Shown in pieces: positions 51,223 to 62,810 of a stretch of DNA of 64,000 nucleotides. A program made the translations under genes and the position numbers. Origin of the DNA: Tritrichomonas foetus (lineage: Eukaryota > Parabasalia > Tritrichomonadida > Tritrichomonadidae). The notes beneath the pieces were generated by a model. The model made no database searches. It was given only the letters and a program-made list of their open reading frames with translations, and was not told the DNA's origin. Every line of letters begins with the position of its first letter. Positions within the stretch are counted from its first letter, which is position 1. Location: contig MLAK01000708.1 of the NCBI GenBank assembly GCA_001839685.1, positions 2,325 to 66,324 on the forward strand, given 5' to 3'.

Positions 51223-52035
51223 TTAAATATGATTCCTCACATCTGGAATCACAATTTTGTTCTTTGGATTACTTGGCCCTTTCACCAATTTCTTCCCCAG
51301 TCTTTTAGACAATAGTCCTTTATTCACTGCTAGTGTCATTGCACTATCACCCAAAGTCCTTGTGTTGAGCGGCTGAATATCCACACCATTTGTTTTGATG
51401 TTTCCAATTGAAGGCAATTTCATCGAAGTTCGAGACAGGCATTGATGTGTAGTTGCAACGGTTCCTGTATTTCCAGGACATACCCATGGGTGCTTCAGCA
51501 TATCACCTGTTGATAGTCTTTTCTTCATATTTGGTTCAAGAACTTTTGAGAGTAGGTCTTGACATGGCCAACAGACCATTGCCATTCCATCCATTTCGTA
51601 ATGATAAGTTTTGATTGCTTCAATGATTTCTGATGCAGTTTGACTCTCATAAGGAAGCCTCCCAAAGACCATTATGTAGAGGACAATGCCAAGCGACCAG
51701 TTATCTACAAGTGCACCATTATATGGAATGTCTTTAACAATTTCTGGTGCAACATAAAAAAGGGATCCACAAAAATCGGTCAAATTACATTCATATGTTT
51801 CAAAATCAGACTTTTGAGCATCTTTATCTGATTGAGAAGAGTTTAAATTAGTGTTGAAAATAAAGTTTGAATTAATTTGTGATTTTCTACGAATGGTAGG
51901 ATCAATTGCCTCATCTGTGGATTTGATTTCATTCCTATTTGGAAGAGGTGGTGATTCCTGCAAAAGTTGTGAGTTCTCACTAGAAACAGCTTGCTCATTT
52001 TCAGAAATGCCTTTCTTTTTGAGTGGCGCGCTCGC
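51223..52035 (-). pseudogene. Headless protein kinase fragment (C-lobe only)
   Basis: The frame runs from a TAG at 52036-52038 to a stop at 51223. It codes the activation segment and C-lobe of a CAMK-like kinase: DFCGSLFYVAPEIV, YNGALVDNWSLGIVLYIMVFGRLPY, LEPNMKKRLSTGDMLKHPW, then a tail of about 90 residues. The glycine loop, catalytic Lys, HRD loop and DFG are absent, and there is no ATG before the APE motif. Upstream sequence to 52650 shows no N-lobe in any frame. The part before the activation segment (ISENEQAVSSENSQLLQESPPLPNR) is Ser/Asn-rich. It is a truncated pseudogene, unless an upstream exon is joined by splicing. Confidence 0.7.
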
Positions 52036-52038
52036 CTA

Positions 52039-52670
52039 GCCATGCTCATGTTATCGGTGTCGAGAGTGTATTGCATATCAACAGGATGAACCAGACACAT
52101 ATAACGAAATCAAACAAGTATCAGAAATAATTTTATTTTTAAAAAATATCAGAAAATGTGTTCTTGTAATCATTGAATTTTTGTTAAATGATTGAATGAG
52201 TATTGAAAATTTCCTGATTGTCTCAATGACCTTTTTCTCCACTCATATATTATCTATATTATTTAGTCATGACCTTATGCAAACTTGGTGTGAGGTTTTC
52301 ATAAAATATTGAGAAGTAGTGAAAATATTTCGTCTCCATATAAATACTGAAATTGATGTTCCTGCATTCAATTTTTGAAAGAATACGAAGCTCCAAAGAA
52401 AATAAACGAAGGCTGGAAAATATTATTAATTGCACTTTATTGAAAGCAACATTAAAAATTATTATTTCATGTGAAAGAAATATATTAACAGTTCAATTCT
52501 TATTGTTTCAAAGATATACTTATTGAAAATTTCACTCGAATAATAAATAAAAGAAATTTGTGTACATGAATATTTATGTAATTTTTTTGTAAGACAATAT
52601 TTTACGAATCATGTGAAAATATTTTATTAATCTGATTGAAAATTCGACTTTTTCAGAAATGCATTCGAAT
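52039..52670. other. Intergenic
   Basis: AT-rich spacer; another minus-strand frame at 51843-52100 overlaps the kinase fragment and is probably not real. Confidence 0.4.
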
Positions 52671-52860
52671 AGAAAAATTGGTTTATCAACCATAGATATT
52701 ATTTTCACTCTGTTAGAGAGGCGTAACAAATGCTGCATCATTGAAAGACGCTCAAGATTGCGTCATAAAGAGAAATGGACTCTGGAAAAGTGAGGCGTAT
52801 CAACGATATGTCTGCGTAGAGCCGAAAGGGCTGGAAAAGAAAATTCCGAAAATCGATTCA
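52671..52860 (+). pseudogene. Tyrosine recombinase C-terminal relic
   Basis: Fragments in shifting frames read RKIGLSTI, then YYFHSVR, then RGVTNAASLKDAQDCVIKRNGLWKSEAYQRYV. This is the order of the tyrosine recombinase active site: the HxxR box (HSVR), the G(G)xT turn, the VIKR.G.WKS helix with Trp at the third conserved position, and the nucleophilic Tyr in AYQRY. At least two frameshifts and an in-frame TAG separate the pieces, and the rest of the enzyme is not visible. Cryptons, DIRS/Ngaro retroelements and phages carry such enzymes; the source cannot be told. Confidence 0.6.
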
Positions 52861-54226
52861 CAAATTTTTTTTCTTTTAAAAAGTGGCCATTTGATTTCTT
52901 TTAAATTTAAATTATTCATGATTGTAAAAATAAATAATAGAAATCATGGAAAAAGTTTAATTGATTGAGATTTTCAGATATTTCACACCGAATAGAATTC
53001 AGCTTTTTCAATAATCTGGAAAAATTTTCACCAGAAATTTTCTTGCTTTCTTCAATATATTCTCTAGTTATTTTGGAAGAAAATCATTATTTATTTTATA
53101 ATTATCATTTTTTCCAAATATAAGAGAATAAAGCATCTATTTCGTGACAAGACTTTTTTCGCGCATTTTTCTGAGCGAAACAGCTTTTTTTTTTTCATTA
53201 TTTTGCGGTGACTTTATCTCGATAAAAAAATCGAAAAAATACGAAATAAAAGGATATATTCTTTTTCTCTCATGCTATATAGTATAAAAACCTATTATTA
53301 CCAAATTATTGCATTATCACCATTAATCACTAAATTGAAAGTGGATATTTTAAATATTTTGCATCTCAAACCAATCAATTAATCAAATTAATCTAATAAA
53401 TTTATAGACAACGAATAGAAAGAAATTTGTTTGTATTTCCTATTATTTGAGAATGTTAACCATTTTTAGGTAATTTCAGAAACTTAACACAATTCTATAA
53501 ATTAATTGTAAGAGATAATATTCACTAAAATTAAGGGTTCATTAAACATCGTAACTGAATGTAAATGTATGAATAATTTCCCATCTAAGGTTTGATAGAT
53601 GATCATTCACAAATATTGGTTGATGAAAATTCACCAATTTTATGTAAATGGTTTAATAAACCACTGGTTTTGGTCAAAATATTTTCGAAACATAATTAAT
53701 CGAAGTTAATTCCATGACTTTATAAATTATCAAAACATCTCAGAAATATTTTCACAACATAATTTGTCATAGAATTAATTGAGCCGACAAATCATATTCT
53801 TTTTTGAATAGTGAATATTAATAAAAAAAATGTTTTTTTTTTTTAAAGCATGGCATAATATTACTATGTTGTTGAGAGAGATGGATTTCATAAGAAAGCT
53901 CTCAACAAGATGTTAATGATATGACAACAAAAGAATTGATATTCTTTTGTATGATCAAAAAGTTTAATATTGAGGAAGATACTTTCTAAAAGAATATTTA
54001 CCTTTTTTTGTCTTCAGTCCAGAAAAAGAATAGAATTGTAATCTTTATCTGTCTGATTGAATTAGACATTTCTGATTCTCTTAATGTCAATCGCAAAAAT
54101 AGACAAACCGTTAAAATAGGGAAAATTCAACAGTGACTATTATTTCAGATGTTATTTTATTTTTAGATATTGTGAAATTACCTTGTGATGTTTTTTTGGG
54201 GAATTGTGAATTAAGATCAGTAGGTT
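52861..54226. other. 1.4 kb AT-rich stretch without a gene
   Basis: No convincing coding frame. A TGTTGAGAG / CTCTCAACA stem with about 20-base loop lies near 53868-53908. Confidence 0.5.
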
Positions 54227-54941
54227 TTACAAAATTAAAAGATGTTTATATATATATAAATGTGATATTGCATGTGTTCTTGATTTTGTGCTTGAATCAA
54301 AGATATCTTTAGAGTTGTTACAAAGCATGTTTGTTGCAGAAAAAAATAATGCTTGATGATATTCTGAAGGTTGATAATTAGAATTGATTATATGATTACT
54401 ACTAGCAAAACTAAACTTATTTTTTCCATTACAATAAAATTTTGAGACTGATTCATCATCTCTCAGTTTCAATAAATTATCCTTTTTGAACAAACGATTA
54501 TCATTTTCATCGATATCATATTCATTTCTTGATCACTTAATAACTTCATTTGACGCAAGCTTTTGATTGGTTGTAAAATAGATATTCCATTTCAAAAAGA
54601 AAATACGTAGTTTTGATAACTATTTTTGACATGATGAATAACAATAAAAAATTGAATTCCAAGCAAAATGATAGAATTGAAGAGAAAATGATTGATTTTG
54701 GGAAAGAGAGTAAATGAAAAAGGAACAATTTAGAAATTTGAGGATTTTGATACTGTTCTTTCATCAACATATATAAATTTTGTGCATTCAATAGACAATT
54801 AATAATGTTTAGATTGAAATATTTGGTATCAATAATCATATTTCTAATCATTGTTTGCATCTTTCCAATTCCATCTATCGAAAACCCTGTTAATAAAATA
54901 TAATAAGAGCTATTTATAAATAATATGATCTGATATTCCAT
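54227..54941 (-). other. Possible decayed gene, unrecognised
   Basis: Two consecutive minus-strand frames (54546-54941, 131 codons, and 54227-54493, 88 codons) lie in different frames. Composition is partly protein-like (FKKDNLLKLRDDESVSKFYC, GFSIDGIGKMQTMIRN). The first is rich in Phe/Leu and may be membrane-associated. No family recognised; may be chance. Confidence 0.2.
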
Positions 54942-57377
54942 TAGAATGAAATTACATGATATCGATCAGCTCTTATACTTCATGAGGTGTACAAAAAATA
55001 ATTATAATCAATCTTTGGACAATATTTTCTGACGCCATTTTAAAACAATGAAATGAGATATAGAATTAAGATAATGATTAAATAATGAAAATTAATAATT
55101 TAAATCATTATTTTTTTTATATATAAATTCGCAAATTATAATTTTTGAAAGAAATCAACCAAAACACTAAAAATGCATTATTCATACTTTTATACCCTTA
55201 TTGTTCAGGATTATTGTAGATTTTTTTATTTTTCAAAATCGGAATATTCGTTCGACTAGTCAAGATGAAACCCGCAAACATCATTAAAGGCACAAACTTA
55301 TTTTAAATAATGAAAACTGGACTGGTCAAACAATAAGTATCAAACAAAAAAAAAATGTGATTAGCCCATTGGCGAAGATTTATAAAACGATAATTTATGA
55401 AAATTGAGAAGACAAATTTTTATTATCAGAAAAACATGATTAACCTAATTTTTTTTTGAATATTACCAACCATTCTCTTTTCTATATATGATAATATCAG
55501 GATCATTTATTGATATTATCTAATTACCGATAAAGGTGTTAGATAAATGACGATAATTAATGCATCTTTCAATTTTCTGAGTAACTTTGTCTCTCTCAAT
55601 TATTCATTTAAATTTTTGAATGATATTATCTCATATTTTGAATAACCTTATCAATTTTTTGCGGATCATTGAGAAATAATTGAGAGTTATCCATCACTTG
55701 AGTGAACCACTTCATTATTTTTTAAGAAAATATCAGATATCCAGCAATTTATTCCAATTATTGGGAACGAAATTGATAAAATTCCGATTAATGACGTTAC
55801 AATTAATCCAATTGATTTCGATTTTTCTGATGATAATGATATATTTGGATTTTATACCCAAGAATTTGATTTTTCGTCTCTTCATGGAATTTAATTAAAA
55901 TAGTATGACAAATAATTATCTTAAATTTTATTTTCAGTTTAAAGATAACTTAACCGATCTAGACTTATCAAAGTTTGGTGAAAAAAACTAATTCCGTATA
56001 TATTTAATGATTTCTTTGATAAATAAAGAAGGAATATTATCAATAATTTATTGTGTCATTTTTTAATCAAAGAATTGATCATTATCAGTATTCTATCCTA
56101 TAATTGATTCATATTACGGGAAATCACCTTTCAAGATTATCATCGTTTTGTGGATTTTTTTCCCAACCACCGTTAATGGCCAAGAACATTAAACTTCGGA
56201 TATAGATAACATTTGTCTCTAACAATATTTTTGGTAACATAGTTTGATCAAGATCAACCAGGAAAATTGTTGACAATACAATTTCGGTTTTTTTTCTCCA
56301 AGTAAATTTAGAAAGAAAAGTGAAAACTCAACATACTATCAGAGAAAATAATAAAAAGCTGAAATATTTCATGATATCTCCAAAAAGGAACGAATAATTT
56401 TCTGGAAAAGGAGAAGCAAAAGCAGAAAAAGAAAATCGAATATTTTACTTTGATTTCTAACATTGAAGCGATAACAAATCGTGGAACCATGAAAGACTTA
56501 TTCAAAAACGGTTGTGAAGAATATGATTCTTCTGAAAAATGACAGTTCTCCAAAAAATGTTCCAAAAGTAGTGTAGTCATTATCTCTGATAAGAAGTACC
56601 CAGATTTTTAAAAAATAATCATCATTATATCAGTCTTCCTGAACCACTTTTGATTCAATCAAAAATGATTTAAATTTGAAATTTCCGAATTAGCCATAAA
56701 TTGAGAAAACTATCTGAATGAATTGAATTTATTATTTATCTTTCACTCAAAAAATATATAATCAATTCAAATGTGCAAAGTTAAGACTATTTATCATTAA
56801 ACCTTGATACTGTAAGATCCTCTATTAATGTCATTATTTTTGTTAACATAAAAGATTATAAAGATATCTAAGGATTTTCATCAGTATAATTAATGGAAAA
56901 CATTCGCTGATGGCGAGATGTTTTTGATTTTCAGTTTGATCGTTTTTTTCCAGATTGAATATTCTGCTATGAATTATATAGAATTAATTTGATAGATTTT
57001 CTGAACGAGAGATGAGTTATGTTTTCAAAAAAAAAAAAAAAGTATAATTCAGATTGAGGATTCAAATTCGACAAACCACCGACAATATTTTCCGGAGGAA
57101 AGTATTTTCTTATTGGCTATAGGTGTTTAATTCCAATTCAAAAAAAAATGCTGATTTTTGAAATCAGGTAACTTTTTTCAATTTTTTATGTTATATTCAA
57201 TTATTTTCAATAATTTTTGAACATTTTATTTATCTTTCATGTGATTTCTATTAAAATTCCAATAAGTATTTAATTCAATGGATTATTTTTAATTGAAAAA
57301 TTTCAATTTGAGAGAAATTTACGAATCCACGTAAAAAGTCTCTGAAAATTTGAATACTATGGATTTTATAATTTAGG
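54942..57377. other. 2.4 kb gene-poor stretch
   Basis: AT-rich. Within it, about 55706-55893 (+) can be read without ATG as an acidic tail-like fragment (ISDIQQFIPIIGNEIDK, PIDFDFSDDNDIFGFYTQ) ending at TAA; it could be the 3' end of a lost gene. AAAAAGTCTC lies about 48 bases before the kinase start at 57378. Confidence 0.35.
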
Positions 57378-58484
57378 ATGGAAAAAGGACTCAAGGAAGA
57401 GCTTAAGTCCCGTGGATTCGAGTACATTGGGCCAGTTGGAAGTGGTGGTTTCGGATCAGTTCATCTCGTACAAAGTATCAAATACAAGGAGCAATTTTGT
57501 GTAAAAATCATTCCCCTCCACAGAGAAAGCCAAAATGCAATCAACCGAATAACAGCACAAAGTGAAGTAGAAGTTTTATGCATGCTTGATCATCCATACA
57601 TCATTCAAATTTACGAATCATTCACCGATAAAGAAAATTTATATATTATTTTGGAGCACTGCCCTGGGGGAAGCCTGAAAGAATACATTTCAAATAATGG
57701 ACCACTTTATGGCAAAGAATTATACAATTTTTCCCACCAGATTGTTTCGGCTATCGAATTTTGCCACGAAAAAAGAATCGCCCATCGAGACATCAAACCG
57801 AGTAACTGCTTGCTTGACAAATACGGACGAGTGAAACTGGCCGATTTTGGGCTTTCTTCATACAACGAATTCAATAATTCCTTTGATAACATTGGAGGCT
57901 CGCCTTTCTATATGTCACCCGAGTCCTTCAAAAAGGGCACGGCGGATGCCTTCAAGTCAGACATGTGGGCGCTCGGCGTGACATTATATTATCTGGGCGT
58001 TGGGCAGCTCCCATTCTATTGCCGGAACCTCACTGATTTAAAGAATAAAATCAAAATAGGTCTCGAGCATTATCCTCCGAACGTAGAAAGCTCATTCGCC
58101 AAAATTGTGCTGGGCCTCCTGACGCCAAATCTTGAAAAGCGCTGGACGATTTCCGATATTACATCATCGGAGTTCTTCACGAAATATGCAAACGAAACAT
58201 CGTCACCTCTAACACCTCTTGTGAGGCGTGCGACTGACTGCCGAATGACATCGGGCGCGAAGCCGAATTACGTCCATTCTGGCGTGAAGCTGCGGGCAAC
58301 ACTCACTCAGACAGGCCAGATGAATTCGCAGCCGAATAACATCGGATTTCATCGGACGCCATCGGCAATCGCGTTCTTAGTTAGTGGGCCAATTTCATCC
58401 ACTCAGGTTCAAGCACGGACAAACAAAATTCGAAAAACTAGCAAATCGCCGATTTTAAAGCTCGTGTCAACTTTTGAAGATTGA
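57378..58484 (+). CDS. CAMK-like Ser/Thr protein kinase
   Basis: 368 residues, kinase domain about 14-270. All catalytic motifs are present: GSGGFGSV, FCVKII, SEVEVL helix C, AHRDIKPSN, ADFGLSS, YMSPESF, DMWALGVTLYYL. It is the paralogue of the kinase at 8699-9772 (shared SIKYKEQF, CPGGSLKEYI, LDKYGRVKLADFGLS) but keeps HRD. The 100-residue tail is basic and Ser/Thr-rich, ending SPILKLVSTFED. ATG 57378 is the first in frame. GC is higher toward the 3' half than in surrounding DNA. Substrate unknown; this type is expanded in trichomonads. Confidence 0.92.
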   Translation: MEKGLKEELKSRGFEYIGPVGSGGFGSVHLVQSIKYKEQFCVKIIPLHRESQNAINRITAQSEVEVLCMLDHPYIIQIYESFTDKENLYIILEHCPGGSLKEYISNNGPLYGKELYNFSHQIVSAIEFCHEKRIAHRDIKPSNCLLDKYGRVKLADFGLSSYNEFNNSFDNIGGSPFYMSPESFKKGTADAFKSDMWALGVTLYYLGVGQLPFYCRNLTDLKNKIKIGLEHYPPNVESSFAKIVLGLLTPNLEKRWTISDITSSEFFTKYANETSSPLTPLVRRATDCRMTSGAKPNYVHSGVKLRATLTQTGQMNSQPNNIGFHRTPSAIAFLVSGPISSTQVQARTNKIRKTSKSPILKLVSTFED

Positions 58485-59159
58485 CTTTTCGATCGAATGA
58501 CATCATATTTTTTATTCACGTGTTTGTTGGTTCTTTATTCATAGTTGTTGGTGTTGTAAATTACTTTTTTAAGAAGGTTGATCAGATCAATGGATTTTGA
58601 ATAAAGATATTTTAGAGATTTTTATTTATTGTTATTTTAAGATTATCACAATTCCTAATTTTCACTTATTTTGGTATTGTGAATATTGGAGATGATGGAG
58701 TTTTAGTGGTATTATAAATGTAAAGTTTCATACTGACTACGCATGAATTTATTGGTTTTGATCGATAAAGAAATAATTAAATTTCCAAATCGAAAATGAT
58801 ATGAAGCACTTTTTGAATGTCAATAGCTTTTTAAATTCATAAATAGTCAAACACAAAGAATTTTTTGACTGAATACTGCAAAAAGTGGTCTTCTTTTGTG
58901 AATTAGATCAATTTTTTGAATCATCAACCACCAAAAAAATTGTATGAGATATATCAAAAAGATAAAAATAGAATTATTTCAATTTTTTGAATAATAAAAT
59001 ATACTTTTTTGTATATTTTACTATAATATCCTAAAAAGTATTCAATTTATAGCGATAATCACATCACAAAATCATTTTAGTGATATTGATGAACCAAAAC
59101 AAAATATTACTTTTTGAAAAGTTTTTTTTTGATATTGATTATACATCTTCCACTTTTAA
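58485..59159. other. Intergenic
   Basis: AT-rich; CACTTTTTGAATG (58806) and AAAAAGTGGTC (58880) motifs present, no gene. Confidence 0.4.
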
Positions 59160-60235
59160 GAAATAATTTTGTGGATAATGCTGTTGATGGATTTTATCAT
59201 GAACATCCTTCTTGTATGAATTGGTCATTTTGGATTAGAAAAATGACCTTTGAATCAAATGGCATTGTTTATCTTTGAAAAATTTGCTGTAATATATCCA
59301 GAAGAAACACAATCTTTAGGATGGATATACAAAATCACTATTAAAAATAAAATAAAAAGCGCTAGAGCTAGAACCGTAAAAGGACAAATAGAATCTAATC
59401 CCTCAAATGATGTCAAAGTTAAATTAAATACTGTGCCTAAACATATAACTTCCGCTAAACATAAGCGGTAGTAAACATAAAAGTGAAACACTTGTTTTCA
59501 CCCAATCATATGGAAATAAAATCTATTTAGAAGCAATATCATTAATGATTAATCAAAATATGGTTATCTTATTTAGAGATATAACCTAAACAATTGAAAA
59601 ATCTAAAAGTGGCATCATGATATCTTCTATTCTTCAACCTAGTCTGGTGTGTCTAGTTCAAGCAAGCGAAATGAATATTTCATATGCTGTTAAATCTGCA
59701 ACAGTTGTCTTCATGAACGTTGTGCCATTAATACCATGGTGTAGAAGTCTTGACAGTAGATAGAGTCATGATGACATTAAATGCTTTTATTCAAGAGATT
59801 TGATGTCAATTTCGCAAAATATTCCATATGATAAAAATAAATTGTATTAGTGATTGTTATATGGCAGCCGGTGGTGTTTTTACAGAAGTTAACCAACCTG
59901 CACAACATGTAAAAGAAATAACAAGTTTTGGAATTGATGCTTTTGATGCAATTACACAATTATATAAAGAATTAAACGAAAAATAACAGATTAGAGTTGG
60001 TATAAATACTGGTTGTCCAATAGTAGCTGGTGTTGGTAAACCAACATTTGAAATCTTGGGACCAGATATCAATATGGCACAACAAATGGAGCATTATGAT
60101 GTCCAAAAGCAGGATCATGTTTCAAGAAGTGTGTATGAATTGATTTACTGTGGAACTTTCACAATTAAAGAGATAGGTTCTGTTGAAGTGAAAGGTGGAA
60201 CAATGATTAATTATTTGGTTTCTGAAGGAAAATAA
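59160..60235 (+). pseudogene. Adenylyl/guanylyl cyclase pseudogene
   Basis: Pieces of a class III nucleotidyl cyclase, of the kind expanded in trichomonads, are spread over three frames. Upstream: NAVDGFYHEHPSCMNW and IFEKFAVIYPEETQSLGWIY. Then SSILQPSLV, NISYAVKSATVVFMNVVPLIPWC, CISDCYMAAGGVFTEVNQPA, IRVGINTGCPIVAGV, TFEILGPDINMAQQMEHYDV and FTIKEIGSVEVKGG up to TAA 60233-60235. Stops interrupt after FRDIT, after SLDSR and after LYKELNEK, and there are frameshifts. The first metal-binding Asp (FLDIV in relatives) is Asn (FMNVV). The long N-terminal membrane region of such cyclases is absent. Clearly non-functional. Confidence 0.85.
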
Positions 60236-60648
60236 TCATAGAATATATATAAAAATTGCCTTTGTTAAAAACAATTTCTATATTTTCTCACAATGTTTAT
60301 GTTTGGATGGCCATTTTCTTATGCATTCATGTATGATTCAGGGAATATAAGCATCTTTCTTTTTTCACTTTTTTGTTTTTTGAACGAAAAAGTGAAAGAA
60401 AACCGAAAAAATCAATAATTGTCAATCAGAATAAAACTTTCAATCACAAACACGTTCAAGAAATACTTACCATATTAGGGGTATTATAGCATAAAATCAT
60501 TAACCATGTCAAAAACGCACTCGTTTTTCGCGAATGGTGATTTTCAGAAAATCATGAATCATAAAGTATAGAAAACAATTCAAATTTATAAGATTTTCAG
60601 AATTGTATCAAATTTGAATTAGCCAGAGAAATCAAAATCTCAAAATAA
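60236..60648. other. Intergenic with short inverted repeat
   Basis: Upstream of the prenyltransferase gene. TTTCACTTTTT (60363-60373) and AAAAAGTGAAA (60387-60397) form an 11-bp inverted repeat with a 13-base loop; it may be a paired promoter motif. Confidence 0.45.
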
Positions 60649-61587
60649 ATGACGATTAGCTCGCAAGATTTAAACACTGGCGAGGCTGAAACAGAACCAA
60701 ATAATTTTATAAATGATAATGGATCACTTAAATATGAAATGTTTTCAGATATTGTTAAAATTGGAAATGATCAAATTCCGAATTCTCCATTTTTCATTGA
60801 TTTCACTTCTAATTATGACCATAATTTAGAAATATTAAGAGGGATGATAACCACGCAAGAAAAATCGATCAGAGGGTTAGCTTTAACTGAAGTTATTATT
60901 ATGGAGAATCCATCTGATGTGATTGCTTGGTGGTATCGAACAGAAATATTAAAGACAATAGAATTTGACACAATTAAAGAATTAAGGTTTATTGATAAAG
61001 TCATGGAACAAGGCTTGAAATCATATCAAGCATGGCAACATCGACAATGGACGATAACTAAAATGGCATCTCCACCAGATGATCTTAGTTATTTATTTGA
61101 TAGAATTAATGAAGATCCAAGAAATTTTCATGCTTGGTCGTATTCAATTTGGTTAGCTGATTTTTGTAAACTTCAGAAAACCATCCTAGATATGACTACT
61201 TTCTTTATACGTCGAGAAAAGAAAAATGCAAGTGCTTGGAACGCGAGATACACAATTTTAACTCAAATGAATGATGATTTTTCTCAAGAAATTCAATTTG
61301 TTTTCAATTTTATTGGAAATGATGGCGGAAATGAAAGTTGTTGTAATTATGTAAGAGGAATTGTGAAATCAAGACCAGAACTTTTACAGAATTGTTTAGA
61401 AAAGGTTGAAGAATTCATTCAAAAAAATACAAAAGATCGTTCTGTTTACGCTCTTTATTTACATTTGCTGGAGTTGAGTGGAAATAAAGAGAAAAGAACA
61501 GAAATATGTAAAAAATTATGCGTGCTGGATTCTTTAAGGAAAAATTATTGGACAAGTGTAATGAATGGCGATGATCGATTTATTTAA
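60649..61587 (+). CDS. Protein prenyltransferase alpha subunit (FNTA-like)
   Basis: 312 residues. The alpha subunit shared by farnesyltransferase and geranylgeranyltransferase I is a right-handed solenoid of PPTA repeats that holds the beta subunit. Repeats seen: NPSDVIAWWYRTEIL (about 85), LKSYQAWQHRQWTI (about 125), DPRNFHAWSYSIWLA (about 160), KNASAWNARYTIL (about 195), and a weaker NESCCNYVRGIV (about 230). The AWQHRQW and AWNxRY motifs are diagnostic. The Lys of the second repeat region used in catalysis cannot be placed with confidence. Length is slightly short of the usual 330-380. ATG 60649 is the first in frame. The Rho protein at 5448 has a suitable CLLL tail. Confidence 0.9.
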   Translation: MTISSQDLNTGEAETEPNNFINDNGSLKYEMFSDIVKIGNDQIPNSPFFIDFTSNYDHNLEILRGMITTQEKSIRGLALTEVIIMENPSDVIAWWYRTEILKTIEFDTIKELRFIDKVMEQGLKSYQAWQHRQWTITKMASPPDDLSYLFDRINEDPRNFHAWSYSIWLADFCKLQKTILDMTTFFIRREKKNASAWNARYTILTQMNDDFSQEIQFVFNFIGNDGGNESCCNYVRGIVKSRPELLQNCLEKVEEFIQKNTKDRSVYALYLHLLELSGNKEKRTEICKKLCVLDSLRKNYWTSVMNGDDRFI

Positions 61588-62714
61588 GTTGTATTATTTT
61601 GGTGTACATGAATGTGTCAATCTTATGATGGAGACAAAGTTTGTGCTCTTTTCACTGAATGATCACTTTGAGATGTGAAGAAAGCTGCATCCCGAATTGT
61701 AACTTGCTTTTTTCACTGCCGTTGTTTTTAAAAACTCAGATGATTATTTCAGTGCCAGACTTGCGCATTATATGTATTACATTTTTTTATGTTAGTTATA
61801 TTATATTCTTTATTTTATGGTAGCTGTAATATTAATTATAAAAAACCATATTTTTAGATTTTTTTATTTTTATTTTATTTGATGATTCTACAGATGTGAT
61901 GTTTCGATTTTTATAAAGACTTAATCATATTATTTTGTAGTGTGCGACCAGTTTTATCATGAAGATTTAAAGTCAAATGGAAAGTCAAAATAACGAAAAT
62001 TGTTCATAATATAAATTTTCTAATAAAACCAGTCGAACTTGAGAGATTTTTGCTAAAATTTTTTTCATTAACAATTTGATTTGTATAAACATATGTTGCA
62101 ATTTCTTTTCATTTTGATTAACACGAGAAAATTCAAAAGGGGAAGTGCTTTTTCTCGTGTTAAGTGTTTAAAATCTATATAATACCATATAATTCAGATT
62201 TTAGATGATATAAGTTAATTTCGGTCAAAGACTTATCATCACAGATTTACTCATACTCAGACAAGTTTTTAAAATTTTTTCAAAAAGTGTTACATCTCGT
62301 GAAATATGCATATTATGGAAACAGCAGCTTTATGAAATTTTGTCCAAATTTTATCATAATATGTCGAAAAAAATGTTTTCTCAAAAAACTTATAAAAGGA
62401 CAGATTTTAACATCTATAACATGAAGATACATTTTTGAGAAATGCCCATCAAAACGAATGAATGAAAAGGACCCATTTCATAAGTTTACAATTTGCCAAT
62501 TTTATATTTAAAAAGTGTATGTACGAAATCTTTTTCGAAAATTAAATAGTATTGCCCTTCAAAAAGTGGTCTATTGAGATTTTTTTAATTTGAAAATATT
62601 GTAAATTTATATTGATAACTTTTTCACAATTATGACTCACTTTTTCAAAAATTTACATTTGATTTGCAATATCATTGAAATCTAATTTCAAATTGCCTTT
62701 TTGAATTTGTTTAG
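61588..62714. other. 1.1 kb intergenic
   Basis: AT-rich, no gene. Holds the stem-loop at 62118-62163 and four AAAAAGTG/CACTTTTT motifs between about 62280 and 62635. Confidence 0.5.
62118..62163. repeat. 14-bp inverted repeat with 18-base loop
   Basis: TTAACACGAGAAAA (62118-62131) and its reverse complement TTTTCTCGTGTTAA (62150-62163). The stem is perfect and GC-containing, unusual for this spacer. Possible RNA hairpin or protein site. Confidence 0.8.
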
Positions 62715-62810
62715 AAATATTTTTTACTTGGAAACTTTTTTCTTTTGACGCAACAAGTCAATCTTTCCTTTCCCGATATATTTTCCCCACTAGTTTTCAA
62801 AGGCAAAGAA

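Noticed and set aside
56308..56580. Minus-strand frame of 90 codons
   Set aside because: Phe-rich AT-driven composition without any recognisable motif.
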